DNA of 64,000 bases, taken from positions 1,736,001-1,800,000 of the forward strand of contig JARGXX010000016.1 of NCBI GenBank assembly GCA_030374765.1, read 5' to 3'. Origin of the DNA: Agarophyton chilense. Its lineage: Eukaryota; Rhodophyta; Florideophyceae; Gracilariales; Gracilariaceae. Of this stretch, positions 62,967-64,000 are shown one piece after another (position 1 is the first letter of the stretch; each line of letters begins with the position of its first letter). Below the pieces are notes generated by a model. The model was not told where the DNA came from and made no database searches. It saw only the letters and a program-made list of their open reading frames with translations. The position numbers were made by a program, and so were the translations under genes.

Positions 62967-64000
62967 ATTAACTCTGGCGGAGATCTTCTCCTTACCCATC
63001 GAGGTTCCAAAAGCCACTGAACGACGGGGGCTACCACGCGTTCTGGCCGCGTCTCCTTCAGCTTTCGCAAACTGAACTAAGTCCAAAAAGGAGACTCTTC
63101 CATGCTTCTCTCGATATAGAGCTACTAACGACTTGATGCTCGGGTCCAGCCCGTCGATGTACAAGGTAGTCTTGTCCTCCGTCGAGTGGACGTTTCCACC
63201 GCAGAATGAAGCTTTGTTAAGCCTTGAGCTGTACTCAACTTCGCCCTCCTCAATCTTTTGGGTCACATCCCTCAGGTCCAGGATCGCCTGAAGTATCGCG
63301 TTTGATGTCGCGTAACTGCGCACCAAATACTGCACCGCCTCTGGCCATGAGGTAACGCCGCCTTCATCGGCTGTCAATGATCCGCATACGGAACGATATT
63401 GCTCTAAAGCAAAACCCTTTGGGAAGTGTGGTAAAGACACAAATGCCTGTGGTTCACTCATCTCTAGAGTGTCTGCATCGGCAACGAATCTAGTGAGAAA
63501 CTCGATAACGAGAATGGGGGTTTTCCCATCAAATGTTAAATCATTAAGGCCGATCTTCAATCGTTTGATGTGATCCTTCACCTTCGCGGTTTCGTGTCCT
63601 GAGCCCTTCTTGCTCTTCACCTTCAGACGGTAGCACCTGTAATTCAGGACCTTCCGATAAAGCGGATTCGTGCACGAGAGCACCTTCAATCCTCTTTAAC
63701 GTGAACCTTTTTTTCTCATTAACCACGAATACGTGTTCTTCTTCCGATATCGGGACCTTCGATGACCATCATCACTGTCGTCGTCACCTGACGTACCTAA
63801 ATCATCAGAATCATCAGTACTGGAACTGAAAGCCTCCGTACTTGACGATTCATCACTTGAATCACGTGCGGACTTCCGCTTTTTACGTCGTGACTTCGAC
63901 GTCTTCGAACGAGCTTCCTTCAAAGGAGCTCCTTCCTCTTCCAGCACGACTGGTTGAGCAGCAGTCTGCGCACGAACTGCCGCCTCCAGCCGTTCTAAAC
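62967..64000 (-). mobile_element. Chromovirus gag fragment, cut on the left, runs off the right edge
   Basis: The frame matches gag of element 1 closely in order: a Ser/Asp-rich and basic linker (SSTDDSDDLGTSGDDDSDDG type), NPLYRKVLNYRCYRLK, the capsid start LTFDGKTPILVIEFLTRFVA, VTSWPEAVQYLVRSYATSNA and YIDGLDPSIKSLVALYREKH. It stops abruptly at the hairpin-bearing repeat. No LTR is within the window. At least one break is visible. Confidence 0.88.

Noticed and set aside
1-64000. CRISPR arrays, rRNA and tRNA genes
   Set aside because: No regularly spaced repeats with unique spacers and no recognisable rRNA or tRNA sequence were seen; the setting is eukaryotic.

Overview
The window is eukaryotic and almost wholly made of mobile DNA. 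There are no bacterial-type operons, rRNA, tRNA or CRISPR. The contents are Ty3/gypsy LTR retrotransposons with chromodomains (chromovirus type), PIF/Harbinger, Tc1/mariner and piggyBac DNA transposons, a RecQ-type helicase element with TTTAGGG-like repeats, and only two well supported host-type genes, which are intronless and secreted. A multicellular alga, perhaps a red seaweed of the Chondrus kind, fits the intronless genes, the repeat load and the plant/algal telomere-like motif. That assignment is an inference of low to moderate confidence; an oomycete or another alga is not excluded.

Layout. 1-4187: no firm gene, one unrecognised decayed coding stretch (2276-2626) and a broken Tc1/mariner transposase (2907-3816). 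4188-17383: a PIF/Harbinger transposon with a coiled-coil second gene on + and a transposase on -, split by a complete-length 10.4 kb chromovirus (element 1, 5747-16177, target duplication TATAC). 17384 to about 18900: an old gag/protease relic of another gypsy element. 20411-21767: a second Harbinger transposase with three in-frame stops; DNA beside it is split by element 2 (22794-34975, 12.2 kb, target duplication TTTTC, LTRs about 2% apart). 35.0-37.4 kb: poorly understood, one hypothetical reading frame. 37409-39689: a divergent pair of secreted von Willebrand A-domain proteins, the best host genes here. 40.7-55.0 kb: a very old gypsy integrase region on the - strand, split by a near-intact piggyBac transposon (41228-45532, TTAA ends) and by element 3 (45927-54622, target duplication ATCAG). 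55.8-62.97 kb: a region bounded by direct repeats with a hairpin, holding telomere-like tandem repeats and a large broken gene with OrsD-like C2H2 fingers, a tyrosine-recombinase-like region and a RecQ-like helicase. 62.97-64.0 kb: a gag fragment of another chromovirus running off the end.

The strongest candidate for something undescribed is an antisense reading frame carried between pol and the 3' LTR of both element 1 and element 2. It is clearly conserved between the two although their LTRs show no evident similarity. Next come the fingers/recombinase-like/RecQ element with telomere-like repeats, and a second, convergent, cysteine-bearing gene inside the piggyBac transposon. LTR divergences are by-eye estimates.
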